Shown here one piece after another: positions 16,611 through 24,956 of a stretch of 64,000 nucleotides of DNA (position 1 is its first letter; every line of letters begins with the position of its first letter). Source of the DNA: Sphingomonas naasensis (lineage in GTDB: Bacteria; Pseudomonadota; Alphaproteobacteria; Sphingomonadales; Sphingomonadaceae). The DNA is taken from the NCBI RefSeq assembly GCF_004792695.1, contig NZ_SRXU01000001.1, positions 310,001 through 374,000 of the forward strand, given 5' to 3'. The position numbers and the translations under genes were made by a program. Under the pieces are notes generated by a model, which did not search any database, was not told the DNA's origin, and saw nothing but the letters and a program-made list of their open reading frames with translations.

Positions 16611-17369
16611 TCAAGGTGCCTGAAACGTCCTCACGGTCGTGCTGTACCGGTCCGGATTGGTGGGGTCAGCCATGACGGTGCCTTGGTTATAAAGCACAAT
16701 CGCTCGCGCTATATCACTTGCCATGCGCTCGTGGGAGGTTGCCTCCGCCGCCGTGTACCCGTCCTGAAGCTTGTTCGTATAGTCGGCTCGCTGATCCGAC
16801 GTCAGATGCGCTATCTCATGTAGCACCAAGTAATCTGTCCCGCCGTCAGAGCCCGCGTAATCATGCAGCAAGTTCATATTGATGCTGACCACGGGATTTC
16901 CATCGTTATAGCGCGACTCGCTGTTGGTGGAAGCCTGCGGGGTGCCGGGATTATAGACGGTTCCCGCCTTGTTGATCACGAAGTCGGTATTCGCCCAAGC
17001 CGCTTTCACTTCGGCGCCGGTGATTACGTCACCGTTCTCCAGAACCAGCTGTGCATTATCCGCGAGATTGTTCACCCAAGTGTTTGCCCGGGCGACACTG
17101 TCCCTGAACTCTTGGATATCGGCCAACTGCTCCGCCGTCAGCGGGTAATCCAGATTCCCGATCACGACATCGTGGCTCAGGGCGTCAGCGGGTGGGGGCG
17201 TCACAGGACCGCCTCCACCGCCCCCAGGGTAAGAAGGATAGGTGGGGGTATAGCCGGGCCAATAGGGCGGAAAATATGGCGGATAGGGCACACCGGTAAC
17301 GACGATGTCTTCATCCCACTCATATCCGCCGGAGATGAGATCAAGCTCGGCGTCTGTCAGTTCACGCAT
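16611..17369 (-). CDS. Double-glycine-leader protein with HExxH metallopeptidase-like motif
   Basis: ATG 17369 follows an A/G-rich ribosome site. Residues 1-15 (MRELTDAELDLISGG) are a textbook double-glycine leader with acidic and hydrophobic residues at the usual places. The mature part has DIVVTG, a Pro/Tyr/Gly-rich linker (27-62), and a compact domain with HEIAH at 184-188 and ERMASD at 214-219, which could complete a gluzincin-type zinc site. At 252 residues it is far longer than usual bacteriocin precursors. It is first in the operon that ends with the modifying enzymes, and is the likely cargo of the C39 exporter. Confidence 0.75.
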   Translation of the reverse strand: MRELTDAELDLISGGYEWDEDIVVTGVPYPPYFPPYWPGYTPTYPSYPGGGGGGPVTPPPADALSHDVVIGNLDYPLTAEQLADIQEFRDSVARANTWVNNLADNAQLVLENGDVITGAEVKAAWANTDFVINKAGTVYNPGTPQASTNSESRYNDGNPVVSINMNLLHDYAGSDGGTDYLVLHEIAHLTSDQRADYTNKLQDGYTAAEATSHERMASDIARAIVLYNQGTVMADPTNPDRYSTTVRTFQAP

Positions 17370-17499
17370 CAGCCCCCCTTTTCCTACTGACGCCACCGAA
17401 ACGCGGCACGCAGGATTACCATATACAATCCGCCCACCATTCGACAGCGCGAATCAATCCAACGCGCTTACTTCAGCGACCCGGAGAGGTTTTCGCAAT

Positions 17500-17598
17500 A
17501 TGAATATTATGTCCAGTTTGTTGCGGAGGGCCTATGACACCTGGCGCGTAACGGAATTGTCTTCGGGATCGCACTTGCGCCATCCACGAAGTCTGTGA
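17500..17598 (+). CDS. Small ORF resembling a degenerate DUF1127 peptide
   Basis: A GGAGAGG motif about 11 nt upstream of the ATG opens a 32-residue frame (MNIMSSLLRRAYDTWRV). RRAYDTWRV resembles the start of DUF1127 proteins, but the usual LRDIG ending is lost. It lies between the GG-leader gene and the methyltransferase, pointing at the latter. It may be a leader ORF or a decayed gene. Confidence 0.3.
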   Translation: MNIMSSLLRRAYDTWRVTELSSGSHLRHPRSL

Positions 17599-17674
17599 GA
17601 TGCCTTTGCGGTGAAATCCGGAAGTCGATCTGCGGCAGAGGTGGGATCGACGCATATCGGACTGCTGGAAACCC

Positions 17675-18883
17675 GTGGAATTGGAGAATCTGGTGCACGT
17701 TAGCGATGAAACGCGCGCCGCGACAGAAGCCATGGGCGCTCGCTGGAAATTACTTGCGCAGGAAATCGCCAAGCCAGAGGGAATCTCCGCCGCCGGCGAA
17801 CTGGCGGTGATCGGCACCGGCCTCGCTCACTGTGATATCATGCTGAATGATGAGGCAATCATCCGTTCCGCAGATCACGTGTTTTACTGCCTTTACGATC
17901 GCGTCACCCAGATCTGGATAGACCGGATGCGTCCCGACGCCTTCGACTTGAGGATCCTCTATCAATCGGGCCGCGACCGACATGACACCTATGTCTGCAT
18001 GGCGGAAGCGTTGCTTCACTATGTCCGCCGAGGAAAAAAGGTCGTTGCCATCTACTATGGCCATCCCGGCTTCTTCGCGACGCCGGCGCATCGCGCCATT
18101 CAGATCGCTCGCAAGGAAGGACATGCCGCCTCGATGCGGCCGGGCATCTCGGCGCTCGACTATCTCGTTGCTGACGTTGGTTTCGACCCCATGATACCAG
18201 GGTTGCTGAGTTACGAAGCTTCAGATCTCCTGTTGCGCAAGCGTCGGCTGGACCCGACGCTTCACACCGTATTGTGGCAGGTCGGAACGGTGGGCGAATT
18301 CCAGTTCGCCCCAAATGGATTTGAGAACCACGGCTTCGACATGCTGCTGGATGAGCTGGAAGCGGCATATGGTGGCGACGCGCCCGTCATTCACTACATT
18401 GCGTCGCAATATGTCGGCGTTGAATCGCTGGTGGACCGCCACACCATTTCTGCCATGCGAATGGCGGCAACAAGATCGCGTGTCACCGCTCTCTCGACCT
18501 TCTATCTGCCCCCCGCCTCGTTGGCCAGGACAAATCGGGAGCGAAGTGCGTCCCTCGGTTTCTCGCAAGATGCCCGCGACGAGACGCATAGTGTCGACCA
18601 CGATATCTCCGGATATGGCCCGGGTGAGCGCGTTGCGATTTCATGGTTTGCCGCTTTTAGCACACCAGAGCATTATCGCGCGGCGACGCCCTCGCCAGCC
18701 GCGGATTTCCTCCTGAAGCTCAGCCGGCATCCTGATCTTCAGGCCCGATATCGTGCGGACCCCGAAGTGGTCGTGAAAGAAACGGATATCACGGGCCTGA
18801 GCGAGCGGGCCCGCAAACTGCTCGCAATCCCCCATCCTCTCGCATTTAACGCAGCCATGGCCGAGCCGGCTGAGCAGAATTGA
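17675..18883 (+). CDS. Borosin-type peptide backbone N-methyltransferase with fused C-terminal helical domain
   Basis: A GTG start is supported by frame; the ribosome site is weak. After about 40 extra residues comes a tetrapyrrole-methylase-fold domain: VIGTGL (46-50), R102-HDT-Y106 and YYGHPGFF (127-134), then RPGISALDYLVADVGFDP and LWQVGTVG. These match the omphalotin enzyme OphMA closely, including R72, Y76 and Y98 equivalents. Residues about 341-390 (DFLLKLSRHPDLQARYR, DPEVV, GLSERARKLL) look like the borosin-binding helical domain normally found on the precursor. Only about 11 residues follow it, and they are not the usual hydrophobic core. Divergent from the GG-leader operon. Confidence 0.85.
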   Translation: MELENLVHVSDETRAATEAMGARWKLLAQEIAKPEGISAAGELAVIGTGLAHCDIMLNDEAIIRSADHVFYCLYDRVTQIWIDRMRPDAFDLRILYQSGRDRHDTYVCMAEALLHYVRRGKKVVAIYYGHPGFFATPAHRAIQIARKEGHAASMRPGISALDYLVADVGFDPMIPGLLSYEASDLLLRKRRLDPTLHTVLWQVGTVGEFQFAPNGFENHGFDMLLDELEAAYGGDAPVIHYIASQYVGVESLVDRHTISAMRMAATRSRVTALSTFYLPPASLARTNRERSASLGFSQDARDETHSVDHDISGYGPGERVAISWFAAFSTPEHYRAATPSPAADFLLKLSRHPDLQARYRADPEVVVKETDITGLSERARKLLAIPHPLAFNAAMAEPAEQN

Positions 18884-18974
18884 TGGCGCCCGCAGTCAGC
18901 GGCAATGCAGGGCCCTTATCGCCAGTCGGCAAGCGCGCTATATTGTCGCGATCTCATCTTTGAGGCCGAACACG

Positions 18975-19118
18975 ATGAATGATGAATCTCCAGACACACA
19001 GACGAGAGAGGCTCGCGAAGAGTCTCCCATGGACGTACGCGTGCGTCTCTACCGGGCAGCGCTTCGTCAGCAGGAGGAAGAGAATCAAGAAGCGCGCACG
19101 AACTCGTCGGATGCCTAG
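18975..19118 (+). CDS. Small hydrophilic ORF downstream of the borosin methyltransferase
   Basis: The ATG at 18975, 91 nt after the methyltransferase stop, opens a 47-residue frame (MNDESPDTQTREAREESP, then DVRVRLYRAALRQQEEE). It is highly charged, probably one helix, with no leader or core-like region. It could be a co-transcribed small gene or chance. Confidence 0.3.
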   Translation: MNDESPDTQTREAREESPMDVRVRLYRAALRQQEEENQEARTNSSDA

Positions 19119-20077
19119 ACGAGAATGCGGCTGACGGCACAAGGCAGTACTGAGAGCTAAGCCACCGCTTGCCAGGCCCGCAACATCGGTTCGAAGCGAA
19201 GCATTGGCGTCGATCGGGTTGGTCGCTGGTTACAGTGTCTGCGTGTCGCCCGTCCTCAGGAACCGCAAACCGCCGTTTGTTGGGTCGGTGAGATCCGCGC
19301 CCGCCTCGGTCGTCCGGATCCTGAACGCATCGCGAACCGGAAGTGATCGTCAGAGCAACAACCGAAACGCGTGCGCTTTCCAGCTACGACCCGCCCGGGA
19401 TTGCAGAGCCGCAGATTGAGTGATGGTCCGAGAGCGCCGTGTAACCCCGGCATTGGCGAACTGCGTCAGTTGCCACCATTCCCCGAAGGTCGCTTTCCGA
19501 CAGGCGGGGCTTCCGCATTCCGGCATGCCATAGGATTTTACGCCTGTTTCTCGGCACGGACAATCTTCCAGATTGTTGAGGGCGCCTGTTCAAACGCCGC
19601 CAATTTGTACTGTATATCTTGATGGTATACTTGATGGTACCGACCAGCCTAAACTGCTAACTCTTGTTATAAATCAATTGGATACGTAGCATTCCGCCTT
19701 CCCGTAGGGGTCACCACTTCCGCCGATGCCGGCGGAGATGCGTGAATCTGACAGATTTACACGCACCGCGCTCCCCGAGCCGCCCGCGCGCGAACCGCCC
19801 ATCCTCGCGAAACGCTTGCCGGAAGGCTTTGCCCGGCGCTTGCCGGCCGCCTCCCCTGCCACCGAACATATGGGCCAGCGCCGCTGGTCGCGGCTTTTAC
19901 ACGCCGCGCCGTCCCCGCCCCGATCGACGGCCCTGGCGCCGGAACGCGGCCGCGCCGGCGTCGTTAAGGCTCGGGGCGCGTGTGAGTAAAGTAGAGTGGA
20001 ATGAGCGTGGGGATTGATCGCAATGGGGCTGCAGAGCGGCAGCCGTCATCAATTGTCGTGCGGGCGAGCCGGACGCG
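19119..20077. other. Gene-poor interval, probable island boundary
   Basis: No open frame here looks like a real protein in either strand. It holds a 12-nt-period direct repeat of CTTGATGGTA (19618-19627 and 19630-19639), an AT-rich patch up to about 19690, and an imperfect palindrome near 19737-19764. GC content and gene style change across it, from mobile and accessory genes to housekeeping-like genes. No tRNA was found in it. Confidence 0.45.
19618..19639. repeat. Short direct repeat CTTGATGGTA x2
   Basis: Two perfect 10-bp copies are separated by TA. Their place at the edge of the accessory region makes them candidate integrase arm or core sites, but no integrase is visible and the repeat could be chance. 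Confidence 0.35.
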
Positions 20078-20506
20078 ATGAGCGCGTGCCTGGCGGATAC
20101 GCGCGTGCTGCTCGTCGAGGACGAGGCTCTCATCGGCATGATGGCGCACGCCGTGCTCGAAGAGCAGGGCGCGACGGTCGATTGGGTGCAGACGGATCGC
20201 GAGGCCTATCGGGCGATCGAAGCGAACGCGCGTCGGCTCGACCTTTTGATCACCGATATCAATCTGCGCGAAGGCACCACCGGATTCGATATTTCGCGCT
20301 TCGCACGCCGGCTCTCGCCCACGCTTCCCGTCATCTATGTCAGCGGCGAAGAGCGCGAGGCGCTCGTCGGCTTCGCCGTGGCGGGAGCGACCTTCCTGTA
20401 CAAGCCGGTGCCGGAAATGCTGCTGCTGCGCACGGTCGAGCAAGCCGTCACGACGGGCCTCGCCGGTCCCCCGCAGCCGGGCGTCCTCAGCGGAACCGCG
20501 CGCTAG
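20078..20506 (+). CDS. Stand-alone response-regulator receiver
   Basis: The 142-residue protein has the receiver fold from residue 8: LLVEDEALIGMM, phosphoacceptor Asp in LLITDINLREG (about 62), PVIYVSGEE and a KP pair in FLYKPVPE. No output domain follows. Such single-domain receivers, often called FixJ/CheY-like, are common in sphingomonads. It converges on the GGDEF-EAL gene, with 24 nt between the stops, and may act with the histidine kinases nearby; the partner is unknown. Confidence 0.85.
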   Translation: MSACLADTRVLLVEDEALIGMMAHAVLEEQGATVDWVQTDREAYRAIEANARRLDLLITDINLREGTTGFDISRFARRLSPTLPVIYVSGEEREALVGFAVAGATFLYKPVPEMLLLRTVEQAVTTGLAGPPQPGVLSGTAR

Positions 20507-20530
20507 GCCCGCGACCGCTGGCGCTGCGGG

Positions 20531-22837
20531 TCAGCCCGCGATCCGCGCGGGCTCGGCCGCGTCCATGCCGAGCATCGTCGACACCTCGGCTTCGTGGACC
20601 GGCTTGCTGAAGTAAAAGCCCTGGATGTGGCTGCACCCCTGCTCGCGCAGAATGTCGAGCTGGCCGGCGTTCTCGACGCCCTCTGCGGTCGTCTCCATCC
20701 CCAGCGCCTCGGCGAGCGTGGTGATCGATTTGATGATCGCGGTCGCGCCGTCGTTGTTGAGCAGGTCGATGATGAAGCTGCGGTCGATCTTGATCTTGTC
20801 GAACGGGAAGGCGCGCAGATAGCTGAGCGACGAATAGCCCGTGCCGAAATCGTCGAGCGCGACCCGGACCCCGAGCGCGCGAAGGCTGTGCAGCGATGCC
20901 AGCGTGGTTTCCGGATTGTCGATGAACAGACTCTCGGTGATCTCGAGCTCGAGCCGCTGCGGCGACAGCCCGGTCTCCGACAGCGCCTGCAGGATCACCG
21001 CGCTGAGCCCGGGGCTGCGGAACTGGACCGGCGACACGTTCACTGCGATCCGCACATGCTCGGGCCAGTTGCACGCCACCCGGCAGGCCTCGCGGATCAC
21101 CCAGTCGCCGATCGGGATGATCAGCCCGGTATCCTCGGCGAGCGGGATGAAATCGAGCGGCGGCACCAGCCCGCGCACCGGATGGTTCCAGCGCAGCAGC
21201 GCCTCGAACGCCGAGACGCGCGATTCGGACAGGTTGAACAGCGGCTGGAACATCAGCGAGAGCTGCCCTTCGGTGATCGCATCGTGCAGATCGAGTTCCA
21301 TCTGGCGCCGCTTCTGCGCCTCGGCGTCCATCGCCGGCTCGAAGAAGCGATAGCCGCCGCGCCCCTCGTGCTTGGCGCGGTACAGCGCCAGATCGGCGTT
21401 GCGGGCGAGCGTCACCGGGTCGCTGCCGTCGACGTGCAGGATCGCGATCCCCACGCTCGTGCCGGGCACGATGCGGTGGCCGTTGACGCTGCAGGGCTCG
21501 GCGATGACGCGGAGCAGCTCGTGCGCGGTGCGATCGAGCGAGCGGTGGTCGTCGTCCACCACCAGCGCGAATTCGTCGCCGCCCAGCCGCGCGACGAAGC
21601 CGTCGCCGGTGAAGTCGGTCAGCCGTCGCGCGATCTCGCAGAGCAACGCGTCGCCGGTCGGGTGGCCGAGCGTGTCGTTGACCACCTTGAAATTGTCGAG
21701 GTCGAGATAGAACAGCGCCTGTTGCCGCCCGGCGGAGCCGCGTGCCGCCTGCAGCAGATGCTCGCGCAGCAGCGTGCGATTGGCGAGGCCGGTCAGGGCG
21801 TCGTGCAGCGCCATATGGGTGATCTGGCGCTCGCGCTCGCCGATGTCGTTGACCATGCGATTGAAGCTGTCGGCGAGCGTCCCCAGCTCGTCGCGGGTTT
21901 CGACCGGCACTTCGGCATAATCGCCGCGCGCGACCCGGCGGGCCGCGGCATCGAGCACGGCGATCGGCCGCGTGATGCGGCGCGCGAGCAGCCAGCTTCC
22001 CGCCCCGACCACGCCGACGCCCGCGAACCCGCAGGCGAGCAGCAGCCACAGCATCGGGGCATAATCGGCAAGGGCATGGGTCAGGCTGTATTGCAGCAGC
22101 AGATATTGCGGCTCGTCGCTGCGGAAGGAGGCGATCGGCGAGGCCTGGACGAGCACCCGCTCGCCGGCCACGTCCTGCTCGACCGCCGCACCGGACCGTT
22201 CGCTGGCGGGCAGCGTCGCGGCGGGCACGACACGCGGCGACAGATCGATCGACGACAATTTGGCGAGGTCCGCCATCTCGCCGCCGTCGAGCGCGTTGCC
22301 GAACACCACCCAGCCGACGGTGACCGGCGCCTTGACCGGGGCGGCAGCGGCATTGAACAGCACCGCGCCGAGACGCAGCACGCCGCGGCTCGCACCATCC
22401 TCGAGCGCCTCGCGCAGGGCTTCGGCATCGGCTGGAGCGAGCTTACCGCGAAAGCCGATCACCTCGCCGTTGGTCGTCACCAGAAAGACCTGGTCGAGAT
22501 CGAGACGGCCGCGCAGCGAATCGAGCGCCGAGGCGATCGTCGGCGCGTCCTGCGTCGCCACGGCGGAGCGGAAGCCGAAATCGGCCGCGAGCACCTTGCT
22601 CGCATCGCCCAGCTGGGCATAGCGCATCGCCGCGACGCGGTCGAAGACCTTGGCGCCGGCGATCATCTCGCTCTTCACCATGCGCTCGGCATAGCTGCTG
22701 ATCCCGGTCCGCGCGGCGGTCAGGATCAGCGCCATCGCCACCGCGAAAAGCAGGGCATAGAGCAGCGTCAGCTTCGTCGTCAGCGAACCCGCTATGCGGG
22801 CGGCCAGACGCCGGAGGGGGACGCGCAGCATCTGCAT
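20531..22837 (-). CDS. Membrane sensor with HAMP-GGDEF-EAL (c-di-GMP turnover)
   Basis: The 768 residues are arranged as a membrane helix (about 20-45), a periplasmic sensor (45-260), a second helix and HAMP (260-335), then GGDEF with ARLGGDEFALV, and a C-terminal EAL domain with FEALLRWNHP, ITESLF, DDFGTGYSS and KIDRSF. Both active-site signatures look intact, so it could make and degrade cyclic-di-GMP; in such proteins one activity often dominates. It starts 3 nt after the cupredoxin gene's stop and is probably co-transcribed with it. Confidence 0.92.
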   Translation of the reverse strand: MQMLRVPLRRLAARIAGSLTTKLTLLYALLFAVAMALILTAARTGISSYAERMVKSEMIAGAKVFDRVAAMRYAQLGDASKVLAADFGFRSAVATQDAPTIASALDSLRGRLDLDQVFLVTTNGEVIGFRGKLAPADAEALREALEDGASRGVLRLGAVLFNAAAAPVKAPVTVGWVVFGNALDGGEMADLAKLSSIDLSPRVVPAATLPASERSGAAVEQDVAGERVLVQASPIASFRSDEPQYLLLQYSLTHALADYAPMLWLLLACGFAGVGVVGAGSWLLARRITRPIAVLDAAARRVARGDYAEVPVETRDELGTLADSFNRMVNDIGERERQITHMALHDALTGLANRTLLREHLLQAARGSAGRQQALFYLDLDNFKVVNDTLGHPTGDALLCEIARRLTDFTGDGFVARLGGDEFALVVDDDHRSLDRTAHELLRVIAEPCSVNGHRIVPGTSVGIAILHVDGSDPVTLARNADLALYRAKHEGRGGYRFFEPAMDAEAQKRRQMELDLHDAITEGQLSLMFQPLFNLSESRVSAFEALLRWNHPVRGLVPPLDFIPLAEDTGLIIPIGDWVIREACRVACNWPEHVRIAVNVSPVQFRSPGLSAVILQALSETGLSPQRLELEITESLFIDNPETTLASLHSLRALGVRVALDDFGTGYSSLSYLRAFPFDKIKIDRSFIIDLLNNDGATAIIKSITTLAEALGMETTAEGVENAGQLDILREQGCSHIQGFYFSKPVHEAEVSTMLGMDAAEPARIAG

Positions 22838-22840
22838 CGA

Positions 22841-23443
22841 TCAGCGCAGCACGATCTGGATACGCTTGGCGAGATCGCCCTGCGCGGGGACGGCGATCGG
22901 GAACGAGACCTCGTTGTCCTTGCCGCGCATCCGCGGATGCCAGACGGTGATCGTCGCGTTGCCCGCGCCGACGCCGGTGAGTCGCGTGGTGCCGTTGGCG
23001 TCGGTCTTGTTGGCGAAGGGCGTGTCGACGACCTTGATGAAGCCCGACATCGTATCGTGGATGTTGCAGCCGAGCGCCACCGCGCCGGCCGTCCGGAAGG
23101 TGTAGCTGCGGCTCTGGTCCTTGCCGAACAGCTTGAGCTCGAAACGCGCCGGCTTCGAGAAGCTGTAGACGTGATGGCGGACCTTGTCCTCGTTGGGAAA
23201 GCTCACCGTGGCGCCCACCGGCACGATCAGCGTGCCCGGATTGAAGGCGATGTTTTTCTGAACCATCGTCGTCGGCCACGGAAAGTGGATCGGACCGCGC
23301 ACCCCGGCCGCGGGATGGATGGTGACCACCGCATCCGCAACCGGCTTGCCCGCGGCGTCGACGACGCGGACGGCGACATCGCCAGCATGCGCGGGAAGCG
23401 CGGCCAGAAGTCCCGCCAGCGCGAGTGGAATTGAACGCTTCAT
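22841..23443 (-). CDS. Secreted cupredoxin-like (methylamine-utilisation/plastocyanin-type) protein
   Basis: ATG 23443 starts a Sec signal (KRSIPLALAGLLAALPAHA). A carboxypeptidase-regulatory-like strand set is followed by a cupredoxin with PNEDKVRHHVYSF and, later, C-N-I-H-DTM, which gives the His, Cys, His and Met of a blue-copper site. Proteins of this type sit next to c-di-GMP and heme genes in many proteobacteria with no proven job. It probably acts in the periplasm. It shares an operon with the GGDEF-EAL gene, so copper or redox sensing is an inference. Confidence 0.8.
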   Translation of the reverse strand: MKRSIPLALAGLLAALPAHAGDVAVRVVDAAGKPVADAVVTIHPAAGVRGPIHFPWPTTMVQKNIAFNPGTLIVPVGATVSFPNEDKVRHHVYSFSKPARFELKLFGKDQSRSYTFRTAGAVALGCNIHDTMSGFIKVVDTPFANKTDANGTTRLTGVGAGNATITVWHPRMRGKDNEVSFPIAVPAQGDLAKRIQIVLR

Positions 23444-23539
23444 GCCGCTGATATGAAACGAATGCGTCAAACTCCGGTAAACGCCCGCGTTATCGCGGCG
23501 CTAACCACGCTTTAAGCAGGATCGCGCTATGCGGGCCGC

Positions 23540-24418
23540 ATGGCCAGATTTTCCCTTGCCGCAATCCTCGGCACCGCATTGCCGGTTCTGATCGCGATCC
23601 CCGCCGCGGCGCAGCAGGTCGGCGAGCCCGGCAAATTGCTGCTCACCAACGGCGTCACCACGGTCGAAGGCGCCGCCGGCGGGGGCCTCGCTCCCTGGGC
23701 GGTGATCGCGGGCAACGCCACCCGCGACGGGATCGGCGCGCAGGCCAGCGCGACGGTGGCCGAGCTCCCGGACTATGATTTCCAGAGCTTCGCGGTCGCG
23801 GTCGGGGCATGGGACCGTGTCGAGCTCAGCTATGCCCGGCAGGTGTTCGACACCAACAAGGTCGGCGGCGCGCTCGGCCTCGGCGATAATTTCAAGTTCG
23901 ATCAGGATATCTGGGGGGCGAAGCTCAAGCTGGCCGGCGACGCGGTCTATGGGCCGCGCTGGATGCCCGCGATCGCAGTCGGCGTGCAGTACAAGAAGAG
24001 CCTCGACGCGCCGATCGTCCGCGCGGTGGGCGCCGCCCATGCCGAGGGCATCGACTATTATGCCTCGGCGACCAAGCTGTTCCTCGACTGGTCGCTGCTC
24101 ACCAACGTCACCGTCCGCGCGACCAAGGCCAACCAGCTCGGCCTGCTCGGCCATGGCGGCACGCTGGGCGACAGCCACAAGATCCAGATCGAGGGATCGG
24201 CCGCCTATCAATTCTCGCGCCGCTTCGTCGTCGGCGGCGAATACCGCACCAAGCCGAGCAACCTCGCCATCGCCCGCGAGGATGATTGGTGGGACGCGTT
24301 CGCGGCCTATGGCATCAACCGCCATCTCACCGCGACGATCGCCTATACCGATCTCGGATCGATCGCGACGTTCGAGAAACAGCGCGGCGTGCTGTTCCAG
24401 CTGCAAGGCGGCTTCTGA
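23540..24418 (+). CDS. DUF3034 family outer-membrane beta-barrel protein
   Basis: A signal peptide (residues 1-24, ending AIPAAAQQ) precedes a 265-residue strand-rich protein with alternating aromatic residues and a C-terminal Phe in LQGGF, as in outer-membrane barrels. GEPGKLLLTNGVTTVEGAAGGGL is the characteristic DUF3034 opening. The function of the family is unknown. It is 23 nt upstream of a truncated haemoglobin gene and divergent from the cupredoxin gene, so the three may form one redox-related locus. Confidence 0.85.
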   Translation: MARFSLAAILGTALPVLIAIPAAAQQVGEPGKLLLTNGVTTVEGAAGGGLAPWAVIAGNATRDGIGAQASATVAELPDYDFQSFAVAVGAWDRVELSYARQVFDTNKVGGALGLGDNFKFDQDIWGAKLKLAGDAVYGPRWMPAIAVGVQYKKSLDAPIVRAVGAAHAEGIDYYASATKLFLDWSLLTNVTVRATKANQLGLLGHGGTLGDSHKIQIEGSAAYQFSRRFVVGGEYRTKPSNLAIAREDDWWDAFAAYGINRHLTATIAYTDLGSIATFEKQRGVLFQLQGGF

Positions 24419-24441
24419 GCCCCGTTTTCCGGAGATCCCCG

Positions 24442-24939
24442 ATGTCGTTCGCCGCTTTTCTCCTGCTTCTCTCCCCCACCCCACAGGACGCGCCCGCGCC
24501 GCAGCCCCATGCGATGCCCGGCGAGGATCCGGTCGATCCGTACAAGGTCGATCCGCACAATGCCGGGGCCACACCGTTCGCGGGCGATGGGATGGCACGC
24601 GCCTTTCACGGGCAGGCCGGCATCCGCCGCATCGTCGACCGCTTCGTCGATTCCAACTTCGCCGATCCGCGCATCGGCGAGATCTTCATGAACCAGGACA
24701 AGGTGCGGCTCAAACGCGTGCTCTTCGAGCAGTTCTGCTTCATCCTCAACGCCGGCTGCACCTATACCGGCCGCGACATGCGCACCGCCCACAAGAATAT
24801 GGGCGTGCAGCAAGGCGACATGAATCGGCTGGTCGAGAATCTGCAGGCGGCGATGCATGTCGAACGCGTGCCCTTCGCCGCGCAGAACCGCTTCCTCGCC
24901 AAGCTCGCGCCGATGCGCCGCGACGTCGTCGAGCGTTGA
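24442..24939 (+). CDS. Group I truncated haemoglobin
   Basis: ATG 24442 has GGAG about 10 nt upstream; the longer frame reaches into the DUF3034 gene. A short hydrophobic N-terminus (FAAFLLLLS) may export it. The globin follows: GGI-like start AGIRRIVDRFVDSNFADPRI, FCFILNAGCTYTGRDM, then AHKNMGV, with the proximal His in the last helix pair. Truncated haemoglobins bind O2 or NO. A possible signal peptide on one is less common. Confidence 0.85.
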   Translation: MSFAAFLLLLSPTPQDAPAPQPHAMPGEDPVDPYKVDPHNAGATPFAGDGMARAFHGQAGIRRIVDRFVDSNFADPRIGEIFMNQDKVRLKRVLFEQFCFILNAGCTYTGRDMRTAHKNMGVQQGDMNRLVENLQAAMHVERVPFAAQNRFLAKLAPMRRDVVER

Positions 24940-24956
24940 GGGCGTAGCAGCCGCCG

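Noticed and set aside
16611..17369. Class IIb microcin precursor with a serine-rich C-terminus
   Set aside because: The protein has a double-glycine leader but ends in VRTFQAP, without the Ser/Gly-rich tail that MceI/MceJ modify; it is called only a likely exporter cargo.
19150..19230. Possible tRNA around GGTTCGAAGC
   Set aside because: The T-loop-like GGTTCGAA is present but no acceptor, D or anticodon stem pairs around it.
20594..23434. A 946-residue plus-strand open frame
   Set aside because: It is the antisense shadow of the GGDEF-EAL and cupredoxin genes; its composition (Arg/Asp/His-rich) is that of mirror-frame translation in high-GC DNA.
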